The position numbers and the translations under genes are program-made. Below the pieces are notes generated by a model. It was not told the DNA's origin and did no database searches. It was given only the letters and a program-made list of their open reading frames with translations. Below are positions 14,503 to 29,986 of a stretch of DNA of 64,000 nucleotides, one piece after another. This DNA is from Epiperipatus broadwayi (taxonomy: Eukaryota > Onychophora > Udeonychophora > Euonychophora > Peripatidae): positions 1,613,445-1,677,444 of the forward strand of contig JAQFVV010006216.1 of the NCBI GenBank assembly GCA_028023455.1, in the 5' to 3' direction. Position 1 is the stretch's first letter; each line of letters opens with the position of its first letter.

Positions 14503-14650
14503 ACCTGATGATCACTGGGCCAACTTTTGAGTACTGGTTCAGCATAAAATGTGTATCTTGGAAATTTATCTTTTTCATATGTCTTTAAACATATATTTGA
14601 GGAATATGTGATAGAATAGAAATTTGAAATATGAATATGAAGTAAAATTA
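14503..14650 (+). repeat. Hammerhead-like repeat, copy A (degenerate)
   Basis: Aligns by eye with copies at 18203-18372 (minus) and 18650-18822 (plus). Shared blocks are 'gatgatc', a 'ctggttcagca' hairpin and a following 'aaaatg/aaaata' segment, then 'ttatctttttca'. The CUGAUGA-like segment is decayed here to 'cttttga'. The downstream part matches the other copies only weakly. Confidence 0.55.
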
Positions 14651-17300
14651 AAATGTTTTACTCACTTTAGTAAAGTGAAGTGGATGTTTCAAAATGCATT
14701 CAGAATGACAGAGGTTGATCTGATTTCTAAGCAAATAGTTGGATGTTTGTAATATGATTTAACAAAGATGAAAGATAAACAGATAAGAACAAAACTTGAA
14801 ATACATACACATTATTATAAATACAAGATTATTTAATATAATCTATATAAGATAGTATATCTCAATTGTTAATGTACAAATTGTTACCTTTTCACCAATG
14901 AAAAGGAATGGTCTTTTGCTAGGCTAGTAGACTAGTAGAAAAATGTCACAATTGTTAGTGGCCTACATGTTCTCTTCTGCTAGATTCTAGAACTTATATG
15001 TAATAACAAATTTAGATATTTGTGCTCTAAATTTATAAGAATTAAATGTTGTTTTTAAATATGAAAACATATTATTTAAAATTTTTTATCAATGGTGATG
15101 GGGTCCATTTGATAAAGTCATTATATTTGTAAAATTGAATTTCTATTTGTAACACAAATATATTTTTTTGTTATTATTATCTAAAGAATAAATCATAAAA
15201 CTATTTTTGTAGCCAATGTTGAATTAAATAAGAAATAAAATGCTACCCAATACTAATTATTATAATCCTAAGAATTTGAATTATATTAAGTAATATCTTG
15301 ACTATATTTGGAATCCAACTACTTTATAATTTTTAACCACAAGAAATTTCTTGAGTCATGTTTGTTACTTTAAGTATACTGTTTTCTAGCTCCATAGAAG
15401 AAGAATTTTTCTCCATCAATACTCAGCATTATTTGGGTAATTTTTATATGATTCTCTAGCTATGTCAAGATATGTTAGTTCCATTTCTTTCCTACATTTC
15501 TTTATTAAGTATTACATCAATTCCTGTAAATGTTATGACAGTTGTAAATTTTACTTATGATGTCTGCTTTCTAATTCATAATTATTTAAATAAAAAAATA
15601 AAATCTACAAAATTGAAAAGTGAAGTTTTGATTTTACTTTTAATAAGCTCATAATCCTTTAAATAAAAATTAAAATCTCGAAACTAAAAACATTAAGTTT
15701 GATTTTAATTTTAATAAATTCAAATTAAAAACTTCATTATCAAGATATAGTATCTTGTCACAATAAAGCCGCCTATACACTAAAGCAATAATAAAATAAA
15801 AAATATTGTTGAAACTAATATACATAAATGTTTATTGCTAATTTTCAGTTAAAGCTCCTCAAACTTTCTACCATCATTTATGAAACTTTATCTCATGTCG
15901 GTGCATGGCAGTTGTATAATATTTTGCAGTTGCAAGACAAAAACCACATCAGAAACCCTTTGTGTTTCTCAAAAATCATACAGTTTCTATTATTAATCAT
16001 ACAAATGTAAAAGTATCACATTCAGTAATAATCATGAATGTATAATTATCATAATTGGTTATAATAATATTCCACAAAAATTACTGCAGGTTTTTAACTC
16101 TCCTTTTTTAAATAAAAAACTGTAAGAGCAGAAGTATTCATATTCTGCAATATTATTATATAAGGTGTTATCCATTGATATAGTAACAGAATTATTATAT
16201 ATAAAATATTCTTTCTTTCTTAAAATGTCATTATGACATAAAAGACTACTATCTAATGTTCTTACAGAATTATGATATCATTTTTCAATTATGTTTGTTA
16301 CTTTGGGTGCATTTGTATTTTGAACATGTCAAAAATAGATTTAAAATAACCACAATTAAAAAATGACTATCATTGAAGATCTTTCTTTAAATCTCTATTT
16401 TGTTTATGAAACTCCATATTTATTTTATTATTCAGTCAACATAAAACAGTTTCCTTTTAATCATTCACAATACAATTATTTTCAGAGAAACATTCACATT
16501 TGAATGAAGCCTAGAGTAGACTTACTCATATTTGTAAAATTTTGTTACTTAATAACTATTGAAATTATTAAAAGCAGTAGATGATTCTAAACAATGAACA
16601 TCAAATTTTATATCAATATTTTTGAAATAGACAGGATTAATATAACCTTAAAGTATATCAATATATGATAAGTACAACATTAAGGGAATTATAACTGTTC
16701 TTGTGGTGCTAATTGCATTCATATTCCAACCCCCAATTGTAATTCAATCCATATCATTCCATTATTTTGAGAATGAAAATATCCAAGTTCTTATATAGTG
16801 ATTTCTTTTTAAAAGTCAATGCATGTTTTATATAAAATTCAACAACAATAGATTATTAGAGTTCATAAAAACAATTCAATTATTACTAATAACACCAGGC
16901 CAAAATACTCTGTATCTATTTACATTTTATTTAAAGTAAAAAGTAGATTTTTATCTGTAATGTATAACACTATTCTGCAATAAAATGAAATAAAAGCTTT
17001 CTTTGTTTATTTTGAATCTATCATTGGAACAGAAATATAATAAAGATGGGCACGGATGCATTATGTAATTTTTAATACCATTAATCTATCATCCATGCAT
17101 ATGAGATTTCAAAGTATAAAAGATATCAAAGTAGTCCATACACAAATGCAATGCATTTCATATTTTTCAATTATTATCTGTCTTAAAAAATATGTAAGGA
17201 TTTATCTGTTCAATGCAATAATAAGCAAAATTTGCATATTCCATATAGTAAATATAATTTTCTGAAAATGAATTTTAATTATTATCACAATTTGCTGCTT
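14651..17300. other. AT-rich unassigned DNA
   Basis: No gene or element could be supported. Short frames at 15472, 15828 and 17056 have no recognisable motif. Confidence 0.55.
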
Positions 17301-17317
17301 TGTCATACTTAACATTT

Positions 17318-17361
<44 letters not shown>

Positions 17362-17375
17362 AAATGTTAAGTATG

Positions 17376-17378
<3 letters not shown>
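17301..17378. repeat. Perfect 78-bp palindrome with TA core
   Basis: The left arm begins 'tgtcatacttaaca' and the right arm ends with its exact reverse complement 'tgttaagtatgaca'; the centre is (TA)n. The two arms match base for base when read on opposite strands. A second (TA)n tract follows directly. A third, diverged arm on the far side (about 17425-17458, 'tttaagcatgacaa') resembles the same arm sequence. Confidence 0.9.

Positions 17379-17424
<46 letters not shown>
17379..17424. repeat. (TA)n microsatellite
   Basis: Uninterrupted TA dinucleotides directly follow the palindrome. The YI-rich open frames on both strands here are translations of this tract and are not genes. Confidence 0.95.
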
Positions 17425-17427
<3 letters not shown>

Positions 17428-17429
17428 AC

Positions 17430-18202
17430 ACTTAAATAAAAAATTTAAGCATGACAAGTTAGCTGATTTTGCAAGGCAAGCCTTTTCTGGATCATTTAGT
17501 GTATGTGAGGAGATACAACAATTCTCAATTGTAGTGATCAGTTATATATTCATTTTCCAAATAAAACTTCTACTTCAAACCTAGTATTTTAAACAATATG
17601 ACACTTATAAATTATCAGTCTGTTATAATTCTACTCAAAATTGTTCCTTCAGTGTTGTGACTTTCAATTTTTGTTTACCTGTACATACATACTTATTTAC
17701 AAAAAAGGAAAAAAAAGACAAGTCAAGTGATATGCATGTCATTAAACAATAAATTTCTGTCAGAAAAAGCACACAGCCTTTGTTACAGATAATGCAAAGA
17801 GATGATTGATGGCATACAAACTCATACTGACTAAATTGTCTATCAATCTAATTTACTAATCCCAATCATTAATGATGTTGAAGTCAAAGAAGTCAGAAAA
17901 GGGACAGGAACAGAAAAGAATATTAAACAGACAGTATATATCAAAACCATTACCCAATATTTCATGAAAAATATCAAATTATAAAATTGCAGAAATTTTG
18001 TTGAATTAACAAAAGGTAAACTTTTATTTCACTAATATCAGTTATTGCAAAGTAGATAAAGTACTCTTGATTATAATTGCTACTGACTATTCACAACTAT
18101 TGCTCATATGTGAAAATCCATTCCTCCACAACTGTAAACTTCATTAGTATTCTGAATTAAGCATGGCACTATATATAAATAAATATTTGAAATACAAGCA
18201 TA
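17430..18202. other. Unassigned DNA
   Basis: No gene or element recognised. Confidence 0.5.
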
Positions 18203-18372
18203 GGATATTTGAACATAGACTTTCAAACTCCCTTCAGCTATCCCCTCCATCTCATACACCCAATACACATGACCACATATATGTGAGAAAGATAAATGAT
18301 CTCCAGTATAAGTATTTTGTGTTAAAATAACACTCATCAGTTGTTTTAGATCATCATTTTTCACACACATAT
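18203..18372 (-). repeat. Hammerhead-like plus tRNA-like repeat, copy B
   Basis: Read on the minus strand, the order is as follows. An outer arm (gatgatct pairing with agatcat) comes first, then an intact CTGATGA (18334-18340 on plus), then a hairpin GTGTT...AACAC (18319-18333), then AAAAT, ACTT and ATA, then the returning arm CTGGAGATCAT. This is the order of a type I hammerhead with a two-base-pair stem III. The base after stem II is A where catalytic hammerheads have G12. About 100 bp further on the minus strand is a 'gttcaaatatcc' box-B-like sequence that is better preserved in copy C. The minus frame at 18104-18370 crosses this repeat and is not a gene. Confidence 0.55.
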
Positions 18373-18649
18373 ATAATGAGTACTCAGTTTATATTAAGAC
18401 AGAAAATCTTCAAACTTTAATGGACAAACTTCAAACTACTCCAACCTTCAATTATTCAGACATCCATACCATTGGAAATCTGAAATATAAATTATGTTTG
18501 TATTTCAAAAATATTACTAATTTTCAGCCTGCATGCTGCCCATTCCTCTTCTGCACATTTAAATGGACAAGGTCCTAAACATGAGGGATCAGAATGACTT
18601 AAAGCCAATATGGGTGTGGCAATAATATTGGAATCAACAAGGATATATA

Positions 18650-18822
18650 TGTGTGTGAGATGATGATCTGGACTAAGTGATGAGTGCTGGTTCAGCACAA
18701 AATACTTATATTGGAGATCATTTATTTTTTTCACATGCATGCAATCATATGTATTGATCGATTGCATGATATAGAGTGGATAACTGAAGAAAGTTTAAAA
18801 ACGTCTATGTCCGAATCCCATG
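18650..18822 (+). repeat. Hammerhead-like plus tRNA-like repeat, copy C
   Basis: Plus-strand homologue of copy B, arranged head to head with it about 280 bp away. It has arm 'gatgatct', GTGATGA (18677-18683), a five-bp hairpin GTGCT...AGCAC (18684-18698), AAAAT, ACTTATA and a returning arm 'ggagatcat'. Downstream, 'tgtccgaatccca' (18809-18821) resembles a pol III box B. 'atagagtggataactgaag' precedes it at about the spacing expected for a tRNA-derived promoter. Homology with copy B continues through this tRNA-like part. Confidence 0.55.
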
Positions 18823-23049
<4,227 letters not shown>

Positions 23050-25304
23050 GCAAACTCATACATCAATTTTCCCACAATTCATTAATTTTTATATTGGCTG
23101 TCTGTCTATATCTGAGAATGATAGCTGCAAATTTTTTTTCTAGCAACAATTCAAATAAATGAAGAATTCACATATAAACTCAAACATAAAAAAGGTATAT
23201 TAAAAAATTTTAAAAAAATCTAAAGTGCAAGAGAGAAACATCCAGATGATCAGCAAATAAATAATGTAATCAATAAAAGATAAAAAAACTATTGTTATTA
23301 AAAAATAAAAATTATGGTAAATTAAAATTATGGAGATTATCTGCTTATCTGATTTTTTAAAAAAAAAAAAAAACATGTTACTTCAAACACTTTCTATTAT
23401 AATCATAAATTTAATTGAACAAGACTGATGGATATATTAGTCTTTAGTTTTCTGAAAAGAATTCCAAATCAAAAAATCTAAGTACAGATAAGTATAAATA
23501 TTAACAATCTATATGTATGTTAAAGCAAAATTCTGAAGTACGGCTTTAAAAAAAAACTAACATCAGCAGAATAAATCGATCTGCAATCTTCTTATTAACA
23601 AATGTAACTCAATTCATCAGTAAAATGATTCTAAATAGAGAATTATAATTTTAGGGTATCTTCCTTTTAATAATTATAATAGTATCAAAAGGATAACCTT
23701 TAACAACTCCAAAACTTTTAGCAATTTGTACTTAATTTCTGTGTTTAACCCAAGTATAAAAAATATACTCATGACATAATTCATAAGACTATTCATATAT
23801 TAACTTTAAAATTTCTTTGAGAAAATCAATGTACTTTTATATGAAAATATTTATCTCATCCTATAACATTTAGATTACTAAATCCAATTCACTTATAATC
23901 CTTCCAAACTTATTATTTTTCATAGATTATTAAATCACAATTTCAAATTAATAAAATATAAAATTGTCTCTTCTAGATGATTATCAAAATTTATAGAATT
24001 AGAAAACATTAAAGAAATAAAAGCATGCAAAAAGTGGCTACAAAATTTAAAAAGTCACTTCTGAACTGATTATTAATTTTATGCAATTATGAAACTATTT
24101 CAGATTAAATTTTATTTATATAGAGAGACACCCACTTTATTACTGTAACCACATCTTGAACATTTACTTACACTGTAAGATGTACATTACTCTGATCAAA
24201 ATAATAGAAATATTTTCATGCATCTTTTGAGGTAAAAATATTTAAAATCCCTTTCTCATATAGAAAAATACATGTAATTTCAGAAAATGACCAAGTAGTT
24301 ACCAACATCCGTCAAGCTGAGACAATACAAAATAAATACTAGCTTTGATACATCCAATGAAACAATTAGATATACAACTCAGAAAAATAGATATATTTAC
24401 TTACTTTGCATATCCTTGATAGTATTAGAAGACTTCCTATAATTTTTTAGAATTATTAATAGCAACCCTGAATAAACACTATTACTGGCTGAATACACAT
24501 TACAACATTTCAGTTCTTAACAAAACATTATGAACATGATTCACAGTCAACAAAATTTATTACATAATAGGATCCATATATTCCATTAAAGCAAATACAA
24601 AAAATATAAGGATTCAAATTATGTTAAAAATCAGTGATATAATACATTTTAAAAAAAAATAAGAACAAAGATTATATGAGTTTGAATAAAATTTATTTAC
24701 AAATTATAAGCACTTAATGATATTAATTTAACAATTTCCTAGGCTGCTTGTTTGAACATTTATTGTTTGATAAATGTAAGATGTTCACATTCTCTACTTA
24801 TACAATAAGATGTTAACATCCTCACTAAGCATGTAATTAACTATTAAAAATATCATTTGTATACCATGGATTTAATCATTAATAAATTGCCTATTCTTAT
24901 CTTTGACTTATCAAAGAATAATGCATAACACTATCCAATATTTGTTGAACTCACTTTGTCAAAATTTTACTAGGGTCATATCTAAAATTTATTCAATAAA
25001 ATGCATTATTTATACTCAGCAAGCCTGAAAATTTTGTTCTTGCAATCGTCACTGAAAAAAATGTTTACTTTTTCTTTCAAAAAAAAATATAATAATGTTT
25101 ATAAAAAATAAATAAAACTGATTAAAATCTTTCAAATCAGTCTTATTTTGAGATTTTAAAAGTCTATAAATATATATTTATAAAACAAAACAAAATATAA
25201 GATGTTAATAATAAAAAATAAAATTATAAAATAATATAAATATCAACAAACATTAGCATTATCAAGATGCAGTTAATTGGAAGTGACAATTGGAATTTCA
25301 CAAA
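23050..25304. other. AT-rich unassigned DNA
   Basis: No supported gene or element. Confidence 0.55.
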
Positions 25305-25480
25305 AGAATTATTTTAAAATAGGCGAAAGTCTCCATACAGTAATGCCACACAGTGCAAGCCAGAGTAATCAATGGATGCCAGAAGACATGCACTGAGTGG
25401 CACTACTGTATGGAGAGTTTTGCCTGTTTTATCAGCTTGAGAAAGCATAAGAAATAATGATCATGTGAAGAATTATTTTA
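25305..25480. mobile_element. Inverted fragment of the ~390-bp repeat with 12-bp TSD
   Basis: A 152-bp insert (25317-25468) is bounded by a perfect 12-bp direct repeat, AGAATTATTTTA, at 25305-25316 and 25469-25480. Its left part reads as the minus strand of the repeat ('tctccatacagtaatgccac') and its right part as the plus strand ('gtggcactactgtatggaga'), so the insert forms a hairpin. A 12-bp duplication suggests retroposition. The internal inversion resembles the 5' inversions made by twin priming in LINE-driven insertion, which is an inference. Confidence 0.75.
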
Positions 25481-26857
25481 TTACTACCAATTGTATCTTA
25501 TCATTGTGTCACACATAATTATTGCTAAAATTAGTATCTATTGCTTTAATATAGTTTTAAAAAAACTGTATAATAAATATGTGATTCACAAGTGAAATTT
25601 ATGCATATACAATATATAACCAAATCTGGAGAAATACTACCTCTAATCATTATGCATTAAATACATTATTCAGTAATCATACTGCGTGAAAAAGTTCACC
25701 AACATGCTATAAAGTATCAAATGCTTTGGAATCCCACCAATTATCTATTTAAATGTAACAGCAGATCATGTTCTATTAATACTGATAAATAAACAAACTT
25801 GATATTAAAGTGGGAATAGATAACCCTGTGTTTGTTGTTATATACTACCATATCCCATTATAGCTACACACTAATCAAGACGGAGTCTAAAACTCATTTT
25901 ATTAATTAACTTTGATCAAGAAACTTTACATCAAGATATATAATTAATATCTTGACATGAAACAACACAAATGTAGTCAGATATTGACTTTACTAACCAT
26001 TCACAACACATCCATTATTTAGTTACCACACAATGTTAAAAAATTGAAATATTTTAGATTTATGTATATATTCAGGAAAAATCAAATAATCACACAAAAA
26101 TAACAACTGCTCATTTTAAATTTGGTAATAAAATGAGTTTTTGATTCTGCCTAGATATACTGAAATGAGATGATGTATACAAAATGATTGCAATGCCAAA
26201 TACATGTGCTTTAACATCAAGTCATTTTGTTTATTAATATTAATATAAGGCAAGCTGTTGTTATATTTGCATGGGTGATTGATATTACTCCATGACAGCT
26301 GATCATGGATGTTTTCTGAAATGTATATATAATGCAAAGTAACTTATTAATATTATTATGTAATATGTCAACCAATTAACAGATAGTTCACACATGGAAC
26401 TGGAGTTGATATTGCTCCAGAATTGATTACATAAAATAAAGTGTGTCAATTTGTTAATTACATATATTCATTGTTTTTGAAAAAAAGATTTTAATATGGC
26501 ATGAAGGGACTCACCCTGCCATACTTCTGATTCTTAAATTTGAAATTGGGAGAGCTTTGAAAATTGTAGTAAGTTTGTAAATTTTTTTCAGATAACTGAT
26601 CATCAACCATCCCAGTTAATTACTGATCAGTAAATGATTATTTATTTATATGTTCTTTATCTAAAAAAATAAAAAAACAATAAAAGCCTCATCAATTAGT
26701 AATTGAACTGACTATATTCGTAATCAGCAACAAAAATACTGAATTATAATTAATCCAGATTCTCTAATATTTTTTGTTAAATTTTATTTTAAAAAATAAT
26801 AGCAAGTAGACATTTTGATCATAGTGCTTAATGTTTAAAAATATTTCTCTCTCTCTT
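25481..26857. other. Unassigned DNA
   Basis: No gene or element recognised. The frame at 26116-26337 shows no motif. Confidence 0.5.
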
Positions 26858-26953
26858 TTTTTTTTTTTTTGCATATGTCAAATGCGTTGGCAGGAAGCGA
26901 ACCCAGGCCAGCTGCTCGTAAGGCAGCTATGCTAACCACTAGGCCAACAACGC
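26858..26953 (-). mobile_element. tRNA-Gly-derived mini-SINE, minus strand
   Basis: The minus strand of 26883-26953 reads GCGTTG...CAACGC with box A 'ggcctagtgg' and box B 'gggttcgcttcc'. It is closely similar to the copy at 27016 and to metazoan tRNA-Gly(UCC). The anticodon-loop triplet reads TAC here, so it is not a functional tRNA-Gly. The 3' side ends in a short tail and a long A run (T run on plus at 26857-26870). It could be called a tRNA pseudogene, but the tail and the sister copy favour a SINE. Confidence 0.75.
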
Positions 26954-26995
26954 TCTTTGGAATCAAAATTGTACATTTCATTCCTATGAAATATC

Positions 26996-27120
26996 AAAGA
27001 TTAATCTGCTGTCAAGCGTTGGTGGCCTAGTGGTTAGCATAGCTGTCTTCCAAGCAGCTGGCCTGGGTTCGCTTCCTGGTCAACGCATTTGTCACATGAA
27101 TAAAAAAAGATTAATCTGCT
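26996..27120 (+). mobile_element. tRNA-Gly(UCC)-derived mini-SINE with 15-bp TSD
   Basis: A perfect 15-bp direct repeat, AAAGATTAATCTGCT, flanks the insert at 26996-27010 and 27106-27120. The tRNA-like part (27016-27087) has a seven-pair acceptor stem GCGTTGG/TCAACGC with one G-T pair. Box A is 'ggcctagtgg'. The anticodon loop CTTCCAA has TCC at 27049-27051, and box B is 'gggttcgcttcc'. A short non-tRNA tail 'tttgtcacatgaat' leads into an A run. The body is only about 95 bp, short for a SINE. It shares departures from canonical tRNA-Gly with the minus copy upstream, so both belong to one family. Confidence 0.85.
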
Positions 27121-28639
27121 ATCCTTACAAGATCTTGTAGACTTTCGTCAAATTTGTAGATTAATATGACGGGCATTGATTGCAATTTTATAAAACGATT
27201 TCTAGAATATCTGACTTGCAAAAGATTATTGTAATATGTATATATAAAGATTATTAGTATTCTAGGAATATTATTATTACTATTTAATTATAATTCATTT
27301 TTAAAAAATACTATATAACGTTTTTTTTTTTTTTGCTGTTGTTTAACTTTCATAGTAAATAAAAGAAATGCATCCTAAATCAACCAATTTAAACTTCAAA
27401 ATAAATAAATTGTGATTTATTTATGTTTTCTGCTGCTTTTTCAATAAAACTGAAGGTGTATAAGATAAATTAGTCAATCATCATAAAAGTAATAAAAATG
27501 TACTAAATATAAAATAGAATCAAATAAACAATAACAACACAAAACTAAAATTACTTTTCAGATAGTTTGATAAGTAAATACCAGTAATATCATTTTTTTG
27601 TATTTGAATAATAAAAATGATTTAAGAAACAGAATTGAAGTACATTAAATTTTATAAGAATCTACAAAAATTTATCAATTTAATAAAACCAAATGCAAAA
27701 ACAATCTATATAAATGAATATATTATTCCAATTCATTAAAAAAACAAATTTTCTATTGAAATTTATAAATATGCATTGCAATCAAAGCAGACCTCACATT
27801 TCACTCATATAATCAAGCTTTTATTTTCTGTTATATTCTTCGATTTTTCATAATTCTTCTTTTCCTTTTTTTTTTCTAAGATCATCAGTTATGCCTATTT
27901 CTCTATTTCATTTCATTAAAATGTTACACTTTAAACAAAACAAAACATTCAAATAAGTAACTGAGTTTTAATAAATATTATTTTATTAAAAATTAGGTTA
28001 AACATAACAATTTCAACTTTTGTATGATTACTTCTGACTGAGGCTAAAGAGTCTAATTGACTTGAATATGCTATTGCAAGGTCAGCTTTCCCAATATTGA
28101 ATTAGTGAAATTTGCTTAATTAATTGTTCTTTCATAATTGACAAACTGTCTCTCTAAATAAAATGAAATAAATGAATTAAGTTTAAAAAGTACTAATCAC
28201 CAATGCTGTTAAATTCCAGATTCCCTTTTGGTTAAAAAATGCAAAATTCTCACTTGCTGACCAATGTTGGACAGTAAGCATAACTAGATAAAGACCATTT
28301 AAAAAAAACCCACTAAGTCAGAAGCCAAAAAAAATTCAAGTTTTAGTAAGCTGATTCCAATCCATATCATTGGCATAATGAATGTACTACAACTGTGATA
28401 TCAAAACATTTTTAATGAAAAGAAAATGCTCCAGGCTATGAGTTAAAGAGAAATTGTCAGGCTAATTGCATTCAGAAGGGGTATTTTTGATATTACTGAT
28501 GTTTATCATAGCAATAGCCATTCATACAAGAGGTTTAATCAGTCATACAGAATAACAAATAATAATAATCAAGTTGATTTAACAATAACAATAAAATATA
28601 TAATTAAAATTTTATAGATAAAATCTCAATTTAACACCA
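27121..28639. other. AT-rich unassigned DNA
   Basis: No gene or element recognised. Confidence 0.55.
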
Positions 28640-28647
28640 ATCAGTCA

Positions 28648-28767
28648 TCCAGTCCTTTAGTAGGTAGGTCTAGGGATCAGCATTTAGGTTTTATTACAAT
28701 TAAAAATTATAATGATTGATCTATAGACCCCCCTTTACATAAATGACTGATGACTATTGGACTGGAT
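28648..28767. repeat. Small fold-back sequence
   Basis: Outer arms atccagtcc (28648-28656) and ggactggat (28759-28767) pair perfectly. Inner arms 'ggtctagggatca' and 'tgatctatagacc' pair with mismatches. This could be a short fold-back MITE; no convincing target duplication was found. Confidence 0.45.
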
Positions 28768-28770
28768 CAT

Positions 28771-29986
28771 CAATTCTTTCAATAATAAAAAAATAAAAAA
28801 GAGTTGTACAAGAAAGAAAAATGGGTTCTACATGAATACATATATAATTTGAATAATTGAAATTGTTAATCCATATAGTTAGCTAGCATGTGGGTACATA
28901 GATGATAAGATGTCTAGTTCCTTCTAGATTAGGAAAAGTCCTGGATCTTGGGAGTTGGTGATCCATTTGATGTTGTCTAGTCATCCTCTAGGCAATCAGT
29001 ACATGACTTGCCAGTGGACAGGTAATGCTCCTCTGTTTATTGCTGCTTTCTCCATGATTCTCATGAATACTATCTCCTTCTGATGATGTTGAAGACATTA
29101 TTGATATCATTAGCTTATAAAGTTGAATTATTAATAGTCATATGACTGGAAGTTTCCCATCTGCAATGTTTAATGAGTTTTCTACTCTCACATCCTTCTA
29201 TATTGCTTAATATTTATAAGAATTAATATTATCAGCTATAGATTAGAAGGTGTGTGATCTTTTATGGTTTCTTCAACCAGTTAATAATTCTACTTATGAG
29301 CCTTATGTTAATAAGTAATAAAATTTTACATGAATCAATTTCCTTGGAATTAATAATGTAAGTTCTTTCTATGGACATACATTACTCCTTTGATCTTTAT
29401 AAATTTTTCCTTTTATAATCGTTTTCAAGAGTTTTAGGAGATAATTTGTTCTTTTATAATACAATGAATTTATAAATCGAATATTAGTTCATTTTTAAGC
29501 ATTATTTTAATTCATGTTGATAGCTTAAAAAATTATTATCCCTTTTTGTCTTGATTAAAACAATTCAGTTTCTTTTCTCACATGTAGTAGTGTATCAGCC
29601 TGTATCCTGAGAATGTTATATATCATGCATGCATTCCCATTGTTTAATAGTTTTAATTTCTGGTGTCCTTAATAATTAAAAAAAAAAATTAATGTAATAA
29701 TTTAATTTTATATTTCATCTTTTTTGTAACTCTTTATATCAAGTTCGGGAAATTGGTCAATTGAGTATCAATTACTTTTATTTTGTAGTCAGTAGATTTA
29801 ACATAACAAAAAAATAAAAGCAAAAAAGGATGTCACAATCTACTTACAATATAATTATTGTTATAATTTCTTTTTACATAACAAAGTGTTAATAGATTAG
29901 TTATACTTTTAATTAAGTATGTTTTCTTTCAAACCCTCTTTGTTTTTAATAGATTGAGACTGTACTCTTACAATATATATATATAT
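28771..29986. other. Unassigned DNA
   Basis: 28870-29100 is less AT-rich than its surroundings, but I could not assign it to any family on either strand. Confidence 0.45.

Noticed and set aside
17275-17584. Open frames rich in Tyr-Ile on both strands
   Set aside because: They are translations of the (TA)n tract and palindrome.
28870-29100. Possible LINE reverse-transcriptase tail on the minus strand
   Set aside because: Translations in all frames showed no convincing motif.
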